Below are positions 52,550 to 61,630 of a stretch of DNA of 64,000 nucleotides, one piece after another. Made by a program: the position numbers and the translations under genes. The notes under the pieces were generated by a model. It had not been told where the DNA came from. It ran no database searches and worked only from the letters and a program-made list of their open reading frames with translations. Position 1 is the stretch's first letter, and the number at the start of each line of letters is the position of its first letter. The DNA comes from CAVYXZ01 sp965223835. Its GTDB lineage: Bacteria > Chloroflexota > Anaerolineae > Aggregatilineales > Phototrophicaceae. The stretch is from assembly GCA_965223835.1 (NCBI GenBank), contig CBDCXQ010000001.1:3844001-3908000 (forward strand), in the 5' to 3' direction.

Positions 52550-54238
52550 TTATTCGCACGCCTCGGCGTTCACGAGCGCCCCGAAATATTGGACCCAGAT
52601 ACCAAAACCTTGACCCGTACCCGTGTGTAGCGGGCTGGTGCAATCACCATTCGCTTGCCAGGTCACAACCACATCATTGGCATCAAGGTCGGAACCGTCA
52701 TGGAATTTGACGCCTTCGCGCAGCTTGAAGGTCCAGACCGTACCATCTTCAGAGACTTCCCAGCTTTCCGCCAGCCCCGGTTCAACATCCGCCGTGCCCA
52801 GCGCATAGTCGAGCAACGCCTCGTTGATCTGGTGACAGGCGCGGAAGGACTCACCATCAGAAGTGTCGTTGCAGTAGAGCGTAATCGGCTCGGTACTCTG
52901 CATGAAAATGATATTGTCGTCATCCGGATCTTCCATCCGGGCGAACTCCTCAGCCCCATCAATCACCGCCGGTGCAACGCCCTCGATACGTGCCTGGAAC
53001 ACATCAGCCGCCGCCCCGTGACCGAAAGGCACCCAGGGAACATTCTCATTAACGGCCTGCGCCACCTGTTCAAACAGCGCCATCCGCTCTTCAGGATCAA
53101 AAGTCTGGGAAGCAGCCGTCAACGGTTCAAAAATTTCCGGGTACGGTTCGCCAACATTGACCTGATTGTCCAACAGGCAACAGGACAGGAAGTTGTAGGC
53201 ATCGGGATAGTCCTGCGACCAGCCAAGTAGATAGAGCGGTGCAGTACCATCGGTAAACGTCATTTGAATGAAGGTACCCGAATCGATCACGACGACATCA
53301 GCAGCGATACCGGTTGCAGCCAGTTGCGTCTGTAGATCGTTCGCAATAATGCCGGGCGTCGGCAAATAGGAACGCACCACATCCCGATAGGTCAACTGCA
53401 GGGGTTCTTCCTCACCGGTCCGGGTGTCCGTCACGGTGCTCAGCGGAAGTTCAAAGCCCAAATCGGCAGCAGCTTCTTCCAGGAGTTCTTTCGCGCGGTC
53501 CGGGTCATATGCCGGTGCCCCAATCGAGTCGACATGACCGAACAGGATGGGTGGCACAAAATCCGGGCTGATCTGCGAACCCGTCGGGAAGAAGTTATTG
53601 ACGATACGCTCACGGTCGATCGACATCGAAACAGCCTGCCGTACCCGTACATCGTTAAACGGGAAATAATGATTGTTCATGGCGACATAAACACCGGTCA
53701 CTGCGGGAATGGGCACCAGTGCGAAGGCTGGGTCGGCGTCGAACACATCCAGATCAGACGGACCAGGGAACTTCATGCCATCAATAGCACCGGCCCGCAA
53801 TTCAGTCGCCCGTGCCGCAGATTCAGAGTTCCAACGTAAGATGGCTGTTTCCTCGATCGCCGGCTCACCCCAATAATCATCAAAACGGCTTAAAACGATC
53901 TCGCTACCTGATTCCCAGCGTTCTAGCTGGTAGGGGCCAGTACCAATCGGGTTGGTGAGCAGGTCGCCAGTACCGCCGGTCGCTTCCAGATATTCAGACG
54001 GGAATACCGATAGTCCCATACTCGCCATATTATATTCAAATGAAATATCACCGGAACATAAGGTGACCTGTACGGTGAGGGAATCGAGCGCCTCAATCGA
54101 GCGGAAGTTGCCGCCGTAATCACAATCAGGTGCCGAAAAGGACAACAACTCGTCCTGCCCGGTCACCGGGAAAATAATCAGCCCCAGAACGAGGATGACC
54201 AATCCCATCATTGACAACCTGTAAGTGGATTTGCTCAT
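52550..54238 (-). CDS. Family-5 oligopeptide substrate-binding protein, circularly permuted
   Basis: This 562-residue protein has a signal peptide (about 1-27, GLVILVLGLIIFPVTGQ). The body matches SBP_bac_5 (FNDVRVRQAVSMSIDRERIV; NPIGTGPYQLERWESGSEIV), but the order is rotated. The segment that normally begins the mature protein, EPITLYCND, then GLAESWEVSEDGTVWTFKLR, EGVKFHDGSDLDANDVV and FGALV, lies at the C-terminus (about 445-562). The protein instead starts at the region that usually follows (SIEALDSLTVQVTL). The product therefore looks like a natural circular permutation. It captures peptides or similar solutes outside the membrane for the adjacent permeases. Confidence 0.9.
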   Translation of the reverse strand: MSKSTYRLSMMGLVILVLGLIIFPVTGQDELLSFSAPDCDYGGNFRSIEALDSLTVQVTLCSGDISFEYNMASMGLSVFPSEYLEATGGTGDLLTNPIGTGPYQLERWESGSEIVLSRFDDYWGEPAIEETAILRWNSESAARATELRAGAIDGMKFPGPSDLDVFDADPAFALVPIPAVTGVYVAMNNHYFPFNDVRVRQAVSMSIDRERIVNNFFPTGSQISPDFVPPILFGHVDSIGAPAYDPDRAKELLEEAAADLGFELPLSTVTDTRTGEEEPLQLTYRDVVRSYLPTPGIIANDLQTQLAATGIAADVVVIDSGTFIQMTFTDGTAPLYLLGWSQDYPDAYNFLSCCLLDNQVNVGEPYPEIFEPLTAASQTFDPEERMALFEQVAQAVNENVPWVPFGHGAAADVFQARIEGVAPAVIDGAEEFARMEDPDDDNIIFMQSTEPITLYCNDTSDGESFRACHQINEALLDYALGTADVEPGLAESWEVSEDGTVWTFKLREGVKFHDGSDLDANDVVVTWQANGDCTSPLHTGTGQGFGIWVQYFGALVNAEACE

Positions 54239-54402
54239 GGAAATATACTCCTTTTAAACGAAAAGAAATCCTAGCCTGGAGATGCAGTATGCAAATGAAG
54301 CTGGTTCTAGGATGTTCGACCGACCAGATTGTAGTCGAGTTACATTTTCGCTGCAAGTATTTCTACAATACCGGTTCAATCTAACGCTCTAACTTAATAT
54401 GT

Positions 54403-54408
54403 TGTCAA
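54403..54408 (-). promoter_or_regulatory. Putative -35 of the permuted binding-protein gene
   Basis: A perfect TTGACA (54408-54403, minus strand) lies about 165 bases upstream of the start. The best -10, TTAGAT 18 bases downstream, is poor, so the promoter is tentative. AAAAGGAG before ATG 54238 is a strong ribosome-binding site. Confidence 0.3.
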
Positions 54409-54569
54409 GCATATGAAATTTTTCAACTTACTGTTGCAATCTTCAGCATGCCGAAGGGTGAAATCAATCTAATGCACAGCGGCAACTTTCTCAACTCAAA
54501 ACAAAGGAGACAACTTCAAGTCACGTTTTACAGCATGACGACCGGCATTGTACAGGGCTATTTGAGTAG

Positions 54570-54599
54570 TTGAGTTTGCAAGCAAAATCACGGTATAGT
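54570..54599 (+). promoter_or_regulatory. Promoter of the Tat-exported binding-protein gene
   Basis: TTGAGT (54570-54575) and TATAGT (54594-54599) are 18 bases apart, 4/6 and 5/6 to consensus, about 115 bases before ATG 54715. The remaining divergent region 54239-54714 shows no gene. Confidence 0.5.
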
Positions 54600-54714
54600 A
54601 GTTATTGATGCCTGAATAATTTAGTATTAGGAACAAAGCAAGTTGAAAGGAGTGCCGAATTCGGGAACCATCCACATCAATACACTTTTTTTGAGTAGAA
54701 GAGGCATACAAATA

Positions 54715-56679
54715 ATGACCAAAAGAGACAATATTTCCCGCCGACAATTCTTAAAAACGATGGCTGCCAGTACTGCCGCTGTTGCGGCTTCACCATTGCT
54801 CAACACGGTGACAAGTGGAGCCGCCGCACAGGACATGATGTATACCGAAGCACCGATGTTGGCCGACATGGATTTACCGCCGGTTGCGGAGCGTTTGCCC
54901 AGTAATCCACGTGTGGTACCCGTGCGTGAAGAAGTTGGACAATATGGCGGCACATGGCGGCGCGGCTTCACAGGCCGGTCCGACATGCAGGGTCCGGCTA
55001 AGCTCATTTACGCCTTTGGCTTGCATTTCAATATCTCCGACGATCTACAAACGACCGAAATTGTGCCAGGCCTGTTCGATGAATGGACCCAGAATGACGA
55101 CGCGACTGAGTTCACATTCCATATCCGGGATGGGTTGCGGTGGTCTGATGGCGAGTTATTTACAACGACGGATGTTCAATTCTGGTTCGACTGGTATCAC
55201 AACGGTGACTTGGGCGCAACGCGCGGTGTGCTCAATGTTGCCGGTGAACCGATGCAGCTTGAAGTTGTGGATTCCAATACGTTTACCGTGCGCTTCGCCG
55301 CCCCCAACCCGCTACTACCGTTTAAGGTCGCTCGAGATGATACTGAAGGCCAGCACGGTGGACCAACGATGGGTGCGCCCGCGCATTACCTGAGCCAGTT
55401 TATCCCGGACATTGGCGACCAGGCCATGATTGATGCCGCGATGGCTGAAACTGAGGTTTCTACCTGGCAAGAACTCTTCGGTGAAGGAGACACGCCCCGC
55501 GGCCCGATTACCTGGTGGGCAGCCAACCCCGATGTACCGGTCATGACCGCCTGGCGCATGGTTGAACCCCTGCCCTTCAGCGAGCCGATTGTGATGGAAC
55601 GCAATCCTTACTTCTACTGCGTGGACGAAACCGGGCAGCAGCTACCCTACATTGACCGCATTGAACACCGGCTCTTTGATGATAACAATGTCTTTGATCT
55701 ATGGATTACGCAGGGGCTGATCGATATGCACGAGCGGCACGTCGCGGCGACCAGTTTTACACTCTATAAAGAGAGTGAAGAAGCCGGAGACTATCGTGTG
55801 TTGCTTTGGAAAGGGGCTACGACCAACGCATACCACCCCAACACCAGCCATGACGACCCGGTTTTGCGAGAATTATTTAGTGATGCCCGCTTCCGGGAAG
55901 CGATGTCAATCGCGATCAATCGCGAAGAGATCAATGCCCTGATTTATGATGGCCTGTTGGAACCCCGCCAGGCATCGCCTGTCACCGGCTCACCCGAATT
56001 TGATGCCGAATTTGAGACGCGCTGGACCGAATATGATCCAGACCGAGCGATGGCTTTGCTCGATGAGATCGGCTTACCGGTCGGCGATGATGGCATGCGC
56101 CTGAATCCAGATGGCGACTCACTATCATTCCAATTGATGCATTCACAGCAGGGAAATCAATCCGTGTCAGATGAGATCAGTCTGGTCGTTGGGTATTGGA
56201 CCGCCATTGGTTTGAATGTTACCGAAGATCCGGTCGAACGGTCACTATACGAAGAACGCGTGAACAACAATCAGGTAGATGTTGGCTTCTGGGGAATGGA
56301 CCGCAGCCTGTTGATTCAGGCCGATCCCCGTGCCTATATTGGTGGCTCTAGTCAGCAGGTGTATGCCAAGCGCTATCGCCAATTTTATGAAGGCAACAAA
56401 GCCGGGGTTGAACCACCAGCCGATCACCCGATTGTACAATTGCAAACGCTCTGGGATCAGGCGGCCACCGAACCAGATGCTGAGAAGCGTCAAGCTATTA
56501 TGGCTGAGTTGATCGGTGTCCACAAGGCGGCACCACTGGCAATTGGTACAGTGGGCGAACCCCCTGCGCCAGTAATTGTCGCCAATCGGATGCGGAATGT
56601 ACCCGATGGCATCGTCTCCGACACGTCATTGCGCAATGTACGCGTCGCCAATCCTGAACAATTCTTCTTCACTGAATAA
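54715..56679 (+). CDS. Family-5 ABC transporter substrate-binding protein with Tat signal
   Basis: ATG 54715 gives 654 residues starting MTKRDNISRRQFLKTMAAST, a twin-arginine signal (SRRQFLK) with an Ala-rich h-region, so the protein is exported folded. It has the ordinary SBP_bac_5 order: PGLFDEWTQNDDATEFTFHI then DGLRWSDGELFTTTDVQFW, and later FREAMSIAINREEINALIYD. It probably supplies the same or a related importer as the permuted binding protein, with which it is divergent. It is longer than the average family member (about 550). The ligand is unknown. Confidence 0.9.
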   Translation: MTKRDNISRRQFLKTMAASTAAVAASPLLNTVTSGAAAQDMMYTEAPMLADMDLPPVAERLPSNPRVVPVREEVGQYGGTWRRGFTGRSDMQGPAKLIYAFGLHFNISDDLQTTEIVPGLFDEWTQNDDATEFTFHIRDGLRWSDGELFTTTDVQFWFDWYHNGDLGATRGVLNVAGEPMQLEVVDSNTFTVRFAAPNPLLPFKVARDDTEGQHGGPTMGAPAHYLSQFIPDIGDQAMIDAAMAETEVSTWQELFGEGDTPRGPITWWAANPDVPVMTAWRMVEPLPFSEPIVMERNPYFYCVDETGQQLPYIDRIEHRLFDDNNVFDLWITQGLIDMHERHVAATSFTLYKESEEAGDYRVLLWKGATTNAYHPNTSHDDPVLRELFSDARFREAMSIAINREEINALIYDGLLEPRQASPVTGSPEFDAEFETRWTEYDPDRAMALLDEIGLPVGDDGMRLNPDGDSLSFQLMHSQQGNQSVSDEISLVVGYWTAIGLNVTEDPVERSLYEERVNNNQVDVGFWGMDRSLLIQADPRAYIGGSSQQVYAKRYRQFYEGNKAGVEPPADHPIVQLQTLWDQAATEPDAEKRQAIMAELIGVHKAAPLAIGTVGEPPAPVIVANRMRNVPDGIVSDTSLRNVRVANPEQFFFTE

Positions 56680-56697
56680 GAATCAAGACATGCCATT

Positions 56698-56729
56698 CCA
56701 CAGGGGCGCAAAGACGGGCGCTCCTGTGG
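56698..56729 (+). terminator. Strong hairpin after the Tat-exported binding-protein gene
   Basis: CCACAGGGGCGC (56698-56709) pairs with GCGCTCCTGTGG (56718-56729) with one mismatch and an 8-base loop. There is no clear U tract. It may be a terminator or one of the dispersed GGGGCGC-type palindromes, like that at 22268-22295. Confidence 0.5.
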
Positions 56730-56848
56730 TTGCGCCATCTTCTTAACAACCCAGACCCGCCTTACTCAACATAATCATCGTGGATTGGCGCTTAAACGCT
56801 ATCCGATAGTACCACTTGCCTAATTTTCACATAATCTAATCAAAAAGG

Positions 56849-56879
56849 TTGTAACATTTTTCCAAGAATGTTCTATAAT
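56849..56879 (+). promoter_or_regulatory. Putative promoter of the M20 amidohydrolase gene
   Basis: A perfect TATAAT (56874-56879) lies 34 bases before the TTG start. TTGTAA (56849-56854) is 19 bases upstream, longer than ideal. Confidence 0.4.
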
Positions 56880-56913
56880 TGATTCGCAATTGCCGTGAAC
56901 GAAAGTTACGAAA

Positions 56914-58164
56914 TTGCACGTCGACACCACGCTTCAATTGAAAATCAACAGCGACCGTTTAAAAACCGATTTTGAAACGGTCGCTCACATCGGCTTAAAC
57001 GAGAATCAGGGTATTTCGCGCCTGGCTCTCTCCCGCGAAGACCTAGAAGCCCGCGCCTGGTTTGCCGATCAAATCGAGGAAGCGGGCTTATTGATTCGCG
57101 ATGATGATGCCGGCAATCTGAGCGGTATTTTGCCCGGCGCCGATCCTGACGCGCGCACGCTGATGATCGGGTCTCATCTCGACACTGTGCCCAATGCTGG
57201 TCGTTTTGACGGCGCATTGGGTGTGCTGGCCGGGCTAGAATGTTTGCGCACGATTCGCGAATTCGGGTTGCAGCTACCTTTCAATCTTGAAGTGATGGAT
57301 TTTACTGATGATGAAGGCACATGGTCGCCGATGTTCGGCAGCTTGAGCCTGACCGGACGGCTATCCGAGAACGTACTCAACCCAGCCGATCAGCGACAAA
57401 GTGCGTTTCGGGCGGCGCTGCTGCGGGCTGGCATCAACCCAGACCATGTGCGCCGGGCCAGCCGCGACCCCGCAGCACTACTGGGCTATATCGAGTTGCA
57501 TGTTGAGCAGGGCGTGCGTCTGGAACGCTCCCAGACCGGTATTGGCGTTGTCACCGGTGTGGTCGGACGCAATTCATACTTGTTCACATTTTACGGGTCT
57601 GCCGGACACTCCGGGACTGCCAGCATGCACGAACGCCGGGACGCGCTTCAGGGGGCCAGCAAGTTTGTATTAAATGCCCATGAACATGTCCGTGATCAAT
57701 ATACTGATGGCACGCTCAACTGTGGCGATTTGTGGGTTACCCCCGGTGGACTGACGATCGTCCCCGATAAAGCATGTGTCACAGTTGAAGTCCGCAACCC
57801 TGAAGAAGCCAAGCTGGATGAGATGGGCCAGGCCTTGATCGAAATTGCCGAAGCCTGTACCGATCAATTTGCATTGACTTATAACGTCACGCTACTCGAT
57901 CACATGCCAGCGGTGTTGATGGCTGATCACATGATCGACAATATAGAAGCAGCCTGTGATAAGTTAGAAATCTCGCATCGTCGTCTGGCTAGTTATGCCA
58001 GCCATAACGCCCAGGTTATGAGCGCTTTTACACCTAGCGGCCTGCTGTTCATTCCGTCAGTGAATGGCACCAGCCATCATCCGGCAGAACTGTCACGTTG
58101 GGATGATGTGGTCAACGGGGCCAATGTGCTTCTGCACACGATTTTGAATATTGCTGAAGCTTAA
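56914..58164 (+). CDS. M20-family Zn-dependent amidohydrolase (allantoate/N-carbamoyl amino acid hydrolase type)
   Basis: This 416-residue protein starts at TTG 56914 (MHVDTTLQLKINSDRL). The two-metal site is visible: GSHLDTVPNAGRFDGALGVL (His and bridging Asp, about 88-107), FTDDEGT (Glu pair) and IELHVEQGVRLE. The later GTSHHPAELS carries the last His ligand. The family cleaves ureido groups in allantoate, N-carbamoyl-L-amino acids or ureidoglycine, releasing ammonia. With the oligopeptide importer and creatininase-family enzyme nearby, it fits a route for nitrogen recovery. Confidence 0.92.
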   Translation: MHVDTTLQLKINSDRLKTDFETVAHIGLNENQGISRLALSREDLEARAWFADQIEEAGLLIRDDDAGNLSGILPGADPDARTLMIGSHLDTVPNAGRFDGALGVLAGLECLRTIREFGLQLPFNLEVMDFTDDEGTWSPMFGSLSLTGRLSENVLNPADQRQSAFRAALLRAGINPDHVRRASRDPAALLGYIELHVEQGVRLERSQTGIGVVTGVVGRNSYLFTFYGSAGHSGTASMHERRDALQGASKFVLNAHEHVRDQYTDGTLNCGDLWVTPGGLTIVPDKACVTVEVRNPEEAKLDEMGQALIEIAEACTDQFALTYNVTLLDHMPAVLMADHMIDNIEAACDKLEISHRRLASYASHNAQVMSAFTPSGLLFIPSVNGTSHHPAELSRWDDVVNGANVLLHTILNIAEA

Positions 58165-60098
58165 CCCACACTCACCAATGCAAAAACCAGTTCGTCACTC
58201 CAGTAAACACCCTGCTCAAGTAAAGGCAGGGCTTGATTAGTAGCAGGATGATAGATACGCAATCGCAAATGATGCGGACCTGGCGGATTGTCCGGCGCTA
58301 TCGGTAGACAGGTGTCGAGTAGCAGGCTTTCACCCGCGATTGGCTGTCCAATCGGCGTGGTGGTAAGGGCGCGTATCGTGCCGTAACCCTGGGTCAGGTA
58401 AAAATCAGCAGCATATTCACGGTAGAGATCAACCAACACGTCCAACGTTACCGTGAAGCAAAAAGCCTCCCCCGGCACGGCAAACAATTGGTGGCGAATA
58501 CCACCGGCATAGGCCAGCCGGTCCGCAAAGGTAAATTGTAAATCGCTCCCATCCTCGGCATCAAAGCGATATAAGATCAGGTTCATGACGCTATCACGAT
58601 AACCAACCGTGCGCGTTGCCAGTAACTCGCGGGCCGCATCCCACGTGCTTACAAACGTACTCGGCATCACTAACCAGACGGAGTGAGCGCTGCCCATTTT
58701 CGCAACGGCGTTTGCCATGTCATAGGATTCCTGCCAGCGCCATGCCAGATCTAAAGTGATACCTTGTCGCACCGGATATAGTCGGGCGTAATAAGCAGCG
58801 GGTATCGTCTCAGGAATCAGTGTAATCGCGGGTTCAAGCGGTTGGCGGACCGCAACCATTCGCTCGACTGCCTGCTCCCAATCGGGTTTGGCGTTCCACA
58901 CATAAGGGTAAACCGTGAGGTGAGTGTACAGGAGCACACCAAGAAACACATAGCTCAACCTCACGCCCCACTCATAGAAAAGCGAAGTCGACGCCCTTCT
59001 GGTGAGGGACATAATCCCATAAGCGACCAGCAAGGCCCCAGCAGGCAGAATACCAATTGTGTAGCGCACCTGAAACAGCGCCCGGATCGTACCATTGAGC
59101 AGCAGTAAAGCCAGCGGTGTGACGATCCCCCACAGCAATAATAATATGATGTAGGAGAATATTGGCTTTTCATTCGACCTTCCCCCCCAACCCCGTCTCC
59201 ATATATGGGGAGTCAGCCACCAGGCTGGCGGGGGTGAGCTAAATACCAGCGCACTTCCCATCGCCAGCAAATGCAATCCCCAATAGCCGCTCGTCAGAAA
59301 ATAAATCAGAGCCGCCAGCGCTACATTGAGATCATCGAAGGGAATCGCCGCTGCACCACCATGCGTTGTGAACTGCCAGTACAATGCGGGAAGCCAGGGC
59401 GCGTACAGCCCTTCAGCCAGCATGACCGGCGCGACCATAAGCTTCAGTTTTCGAGGACGAGTGAGCAACAGATGCAGCCCGTGCGTGAGGGCGATGAATA
59501 CCCCGACATAATGTGTATACATGAGTGCCGCCAGCAGCCCGGCATATATCAGCGTGCGCTTTCTTGTTGGCGCATCCCACCAGCGCACGTAAGCCAGCGT
59601 CGCCAGCGCTGACAGCGCCAGCAGCAGCGTGTACATGCGTGTTTCGCGGCTGTAATAGATAAACATGCCCGCGGTTGCCAGTACCAGCAGCGCAACCAAG
59701 CCGGTTTGATGATCGAACAGGCGCCTGCCCAGCGTATAAGTCGCTGCGAGTCCAATAAGGCCGAAAAAGGTAGAAAGCAGGCGAACGACAAAAACCGATT
59801 CACCAGCAATCAGGGTCCAGCCATCGAGCAAAACGAAATACAGTGGTGGATGGACATCGGCGCGGGTTCGGGCTACCGTATCGCGCAGGCTGTTGAGCAG
59901 GTGCCGCGCAACAGCAGCTGGTGATTCATCACGCAATGCTTCAGCATCACGCACCACATACATAGAATAGCCTTCATCAAACCACAGGCTATCCGTCGCT
60001 AGATGAATCGAGGCGACGCCGAAGGCCAGCACCAGCGCCAGTGCGAGGAGGAAATAGCGGCTTAGTAGCGAAGTGCGCGTGGTTTGCGATAGAGCCAC
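58161..60098 (-). CDS. Membrane glycosyltransferase, ArnT/PMT-like (GT39-type)
   Basis: The likely start is GTG 60098 (about 645 residues), overlapping the upstream gene; a start at 60143 is possible but would overlap more. It has 10-12 membrane helices and the GT-C motif DEGYSMYVVRDA (Asp-Glu in the first outer loop). The second loop has RADVHPPLYFVLLDGW, and RLLSTFFGLIGLAATYTLGR follows. These enzymes transfer sugar from a polyprenyl donor outside the membrane. A Pro/Trp/Gly-rich segment (VFSSPPPAWWLTPHIWRRGW) near residues 286-307 is an in-frame repeat insertion in a loop. The acceptor is unknown. Confidence 0.85.
   Translation of the reverse strand: MALSQTTRTSLLSRYFLLALALVLAFGVASIHLATDSLWFDEGYSMYVVRDAEALRDESPAAVARHLLNSLRDTVARTRADVHPPLYFVLLDGWTLIAGESVFVVRLLSTFFGLIGLAATYTLGRRLFDHQTGLVALLVLATAGMFIYYSRETRMYTLLLALSALATLAYVRWWDAPTRKRTLIYAGLLAALMYTHYVGVFIALTHGLHLLLTRPRKLKLMVAPVMLAEGLYAPWLPALYWQFTTHGGAAAIPFDDLNVALAALIYFLTSGYWGLHLLAMGSALVFSSPPPAWWLTPHIWRRGWGGRSNEKPIFSYIILLLLWGIVTPLALLLLNGTIRALFQVRYTIGILPAGALLVAYGIMSLTRRASTSLFYEWGVRLSYVFLGVLLYTHLTVYPYVWNAKPDWEQAVERMVAVRQPLEPAITLIPETIPAAYYARLYPVRQGITLDLAWRWQESYDMANAVAKMGSAHSVWLVMPSTFVSTWDAARELLATRTVGYRDSVMNLILYRFDAEDGSDLQFTFADRLAYAGGIRHQLFAVPGEAFCFTVTLDVLVDLYREYAADFYLTQGYGTIRALTTTPIGQPIAGESLLLDTCLPIAPDNPPGPHHLRLRIYHPATNQALPLLEQGVYWSDELVFALVSVG
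59180..59245. repeat. Palindromic repeat insertion within the GT39-type gene
   Basis: About 65 bases of GC-rich DNA contain CCCCCCAACCCC with a partly complementary GCTGGCGGGGG (59224-59234) and CTCC/GGAG arms around ATATATG. The 11-mer GCTGGCGGGGG is shared with the insertion in priA. The reading frame is kept. Confidence 0.55.
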
Positions 60099-60664
60099 CA
60101 GTAGTCTTTCTGTGGGTAGGCAGGTTCCAGCGCAGCATCCCACAAAAATCCGGCATTTTCAACCGCCAGCCCCCGCAAGCGACTGTCCACCTGTCGCGCT
60201 TTGGTCTCCACTTCTTCATGGTCAATCTTCAATTCAGCCATGACTTCGCGCAAATCTTCAACGATGGTCCGCCGTAATTGCTCAGGCTTATAAGCATTGG
60301 CGGCCAGTTCCATATCTCGGGCTGCTTCCTTGAAATACTGGTCAATGACATCAAGCCGAGATTTGGCTTCCCACAGCACCTTTTTCTCAAAGTGTGCCCG
60401 CCATTCGTCACGGATGTCGACGTACTGCGCCTGCACCACATTGACGCGGTCCCATTGCGCGTTCGTCAGTTGGTCTTTAATGATCGTCAACCGTCGCACA
60501 CGCATCACCAGTGCGCCGGTTGTCAGACTCGGCATTTGTCCAAAACCCAAAAAGCCGCCGCTGATGCTGCTGTAAAGTTCCGATCCTTTCAGATATTCCG
60601 CGAAGCCTTTAATCATCGCTTCGGCTTCACGCACATCCTGATCAATGTCATAATTCTGGCTCAT
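60062..60664 (-). CDS. Coiled-coil hypothetical protein
   Basis: This 200-residue mostly helical protein is rich in Arg, Glu, Asp and Gln, with a long charged central helix region (about 55-165, e.g. DVIDQYFKEAARDMELAANA) likely to form a coiled coil. It has no signal peptide or membrane segment. A GGF/GFG patch near 35-45 is the only feature of the N-terminal part. It overlaps the GT39 gene start, suggesting coupled translation. The function is unknown. Confidence 0.65.
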   Translation of the reverse strand: MSQNYDIDQDVREAEAMIKGFAEYLKGSELYSSISGGFLGFGQMPSLTTGALVMRVRRLTIIKDQLTNAQWDRVNVVQAQYVDIRDEWRAHFEKKVLWEAKSRLDVIDQYFKEAARDMELAANAYKPEQLRRTIVEDLREVMAELKIDHEEVETKARQVDSRLRGLAVENAGFLWDAALEPAYPQKDYWWLYRKPRALRY

Positions 60665-60824
60665 GTCGCCTCCTGCTCATTACATCGCTGCCTATTGTAA
60701 CGCATGATAACCAGATCAATATCACCCGACTGGCCTATGCAAATATCCCTCTGACAGTTGATGTAATATGCACTGTCATCCGATATTCTGATAGCAGAAT
60801 GATGATGGAGAAAGGCAATTTCAA

Positions 60825-60989
60825 ATGTTGAACTTAGCCGTTGTATTCCTGGTAATTGCAATCTTAGCGGCAATCTTTGGATTTGGTGGCATCGCGGGTA
60901 CGGCAGCGGGGATCGCGCAAATTTTGTTTGTGGTATTCCTGGTACTGTTCGTCGCTTCATTGTTGGTGGGGCGTCGCGGACGCATCTAA
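60825..60989 (+). CDS. DUF1328 small membrane protein
   Basis: This 54-residue protein has two hydrophobic helices joined by a glycine-rich turn: VVFLVIAILAAIFGFGGIAG and FVVFLVLFVASLLVGRRGR. This is the pattern of DUF1328 (YtjA-like) peptides, widespread small inner-membrane proteins. It is followed by a very clear terminator, so it has its own transcription unit. The role is unknown, though relatives are often stress-linked. Confidence 0.85.
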   Translation: MLNLAVVFLVIAILAAIFGFGGIAGTAAGIAQILFVVFLVLFVASLLVGRRGRI

Positions 60990-61010
60990 CCGCCTGATCG
61001 GAAGTTACAT

Positions 61011-61036
61011 AGCCCCCGATGTGAGGGGCTTTTTTT
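61011..61036 (+). terminator. Rho-independent terminator of the DUF1328 gene
   Basis: AGCCCC (61011-61016) pairs with GGGGCT (61025-61030) with an 8-base loop, followed by T7 at 61030-61036. This is the clearest terminator of the window. Confidence 0.9.
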
Positions 61037-61135
61037 ATGCCTCGCAATCGTCCCCACTTTGTTCTTTCAGATTAGCCCCGCGCTTCGCCTGCCAACTGGT
61101 TTGTCGCTATAATCGTCGCAGCACAGGGGGCGGCG

Positions 61136-61630
61136 ATGACATCGGATCGGATTATTGGCGGGTTTGATATTGACACTTATACTTCAGCCCCGCTGCGAGT
61201 TGCCCAGGCGATCACCATCGATGCACCCCCGCGTCAGGTGTTCGCCATAATCAGTGACCATACCAACGCCGATCGCTGGTTGCCGGGTATCCGCCAGGTT
61301 AACGTCAATCGCGGTCATGCAGCGGTACGCGATGGGGTCGGGACCATTCGCTATCTACATACTGGCGTGAACACCATCCGTGAATACATCATTGCCTACC
61401 ACCCGCCGCGCCTGCTGGCTTACAGCATTGAACAAAATTTCCTCATCACCGACCATGTAAGCGTCATCTACCTCGAAGCCGAGCGTTATGGCGGGACCAA
61501 TATCCTCTGGCAGCATTATTTCCGCACCAGCATCATGCCCTATCTTACGACTCCCATTCTCGCGCTGGTGTTAGATATTGTGTTTATGCTGGCGCTGCGC
61601 AACCTCAGTGAGCAATTGACTATTTCATGA
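61136..61630 (+). CDS. SRPBCC-family (START/polyketide cyclase-like) protein
   Basis: This 164-residue protein has the SRPBCC opening VAQAITIDAPPRQVFAIISD followed by HTNADRWLPGI, and a C-terminal helix (ILALVLDIVFMLALRNLSEQ). Such helix-grip folds bind hydrophobic ligands or act as cyclases/aromatases. Its ligand is not predictable. The stop overlaps the start of the HNH gene by four bases (ATGA), so the two are translated together. Confidence 0.8.
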   Translation: MTSDRIIGGFDIDTYTSAPLRVAQAITIDAPPRQVFAIISDHTNADRWLPGIRQVNVNRGHAAVRDGVGTIRYLHTGVNTIREYIIAYHPPRLLAYSIEQNFLITDHVSVIYLEAERYGGTNILWQHYFRTSIMPYLTTPILALVLDIVFMLALRNLSEQLTIS

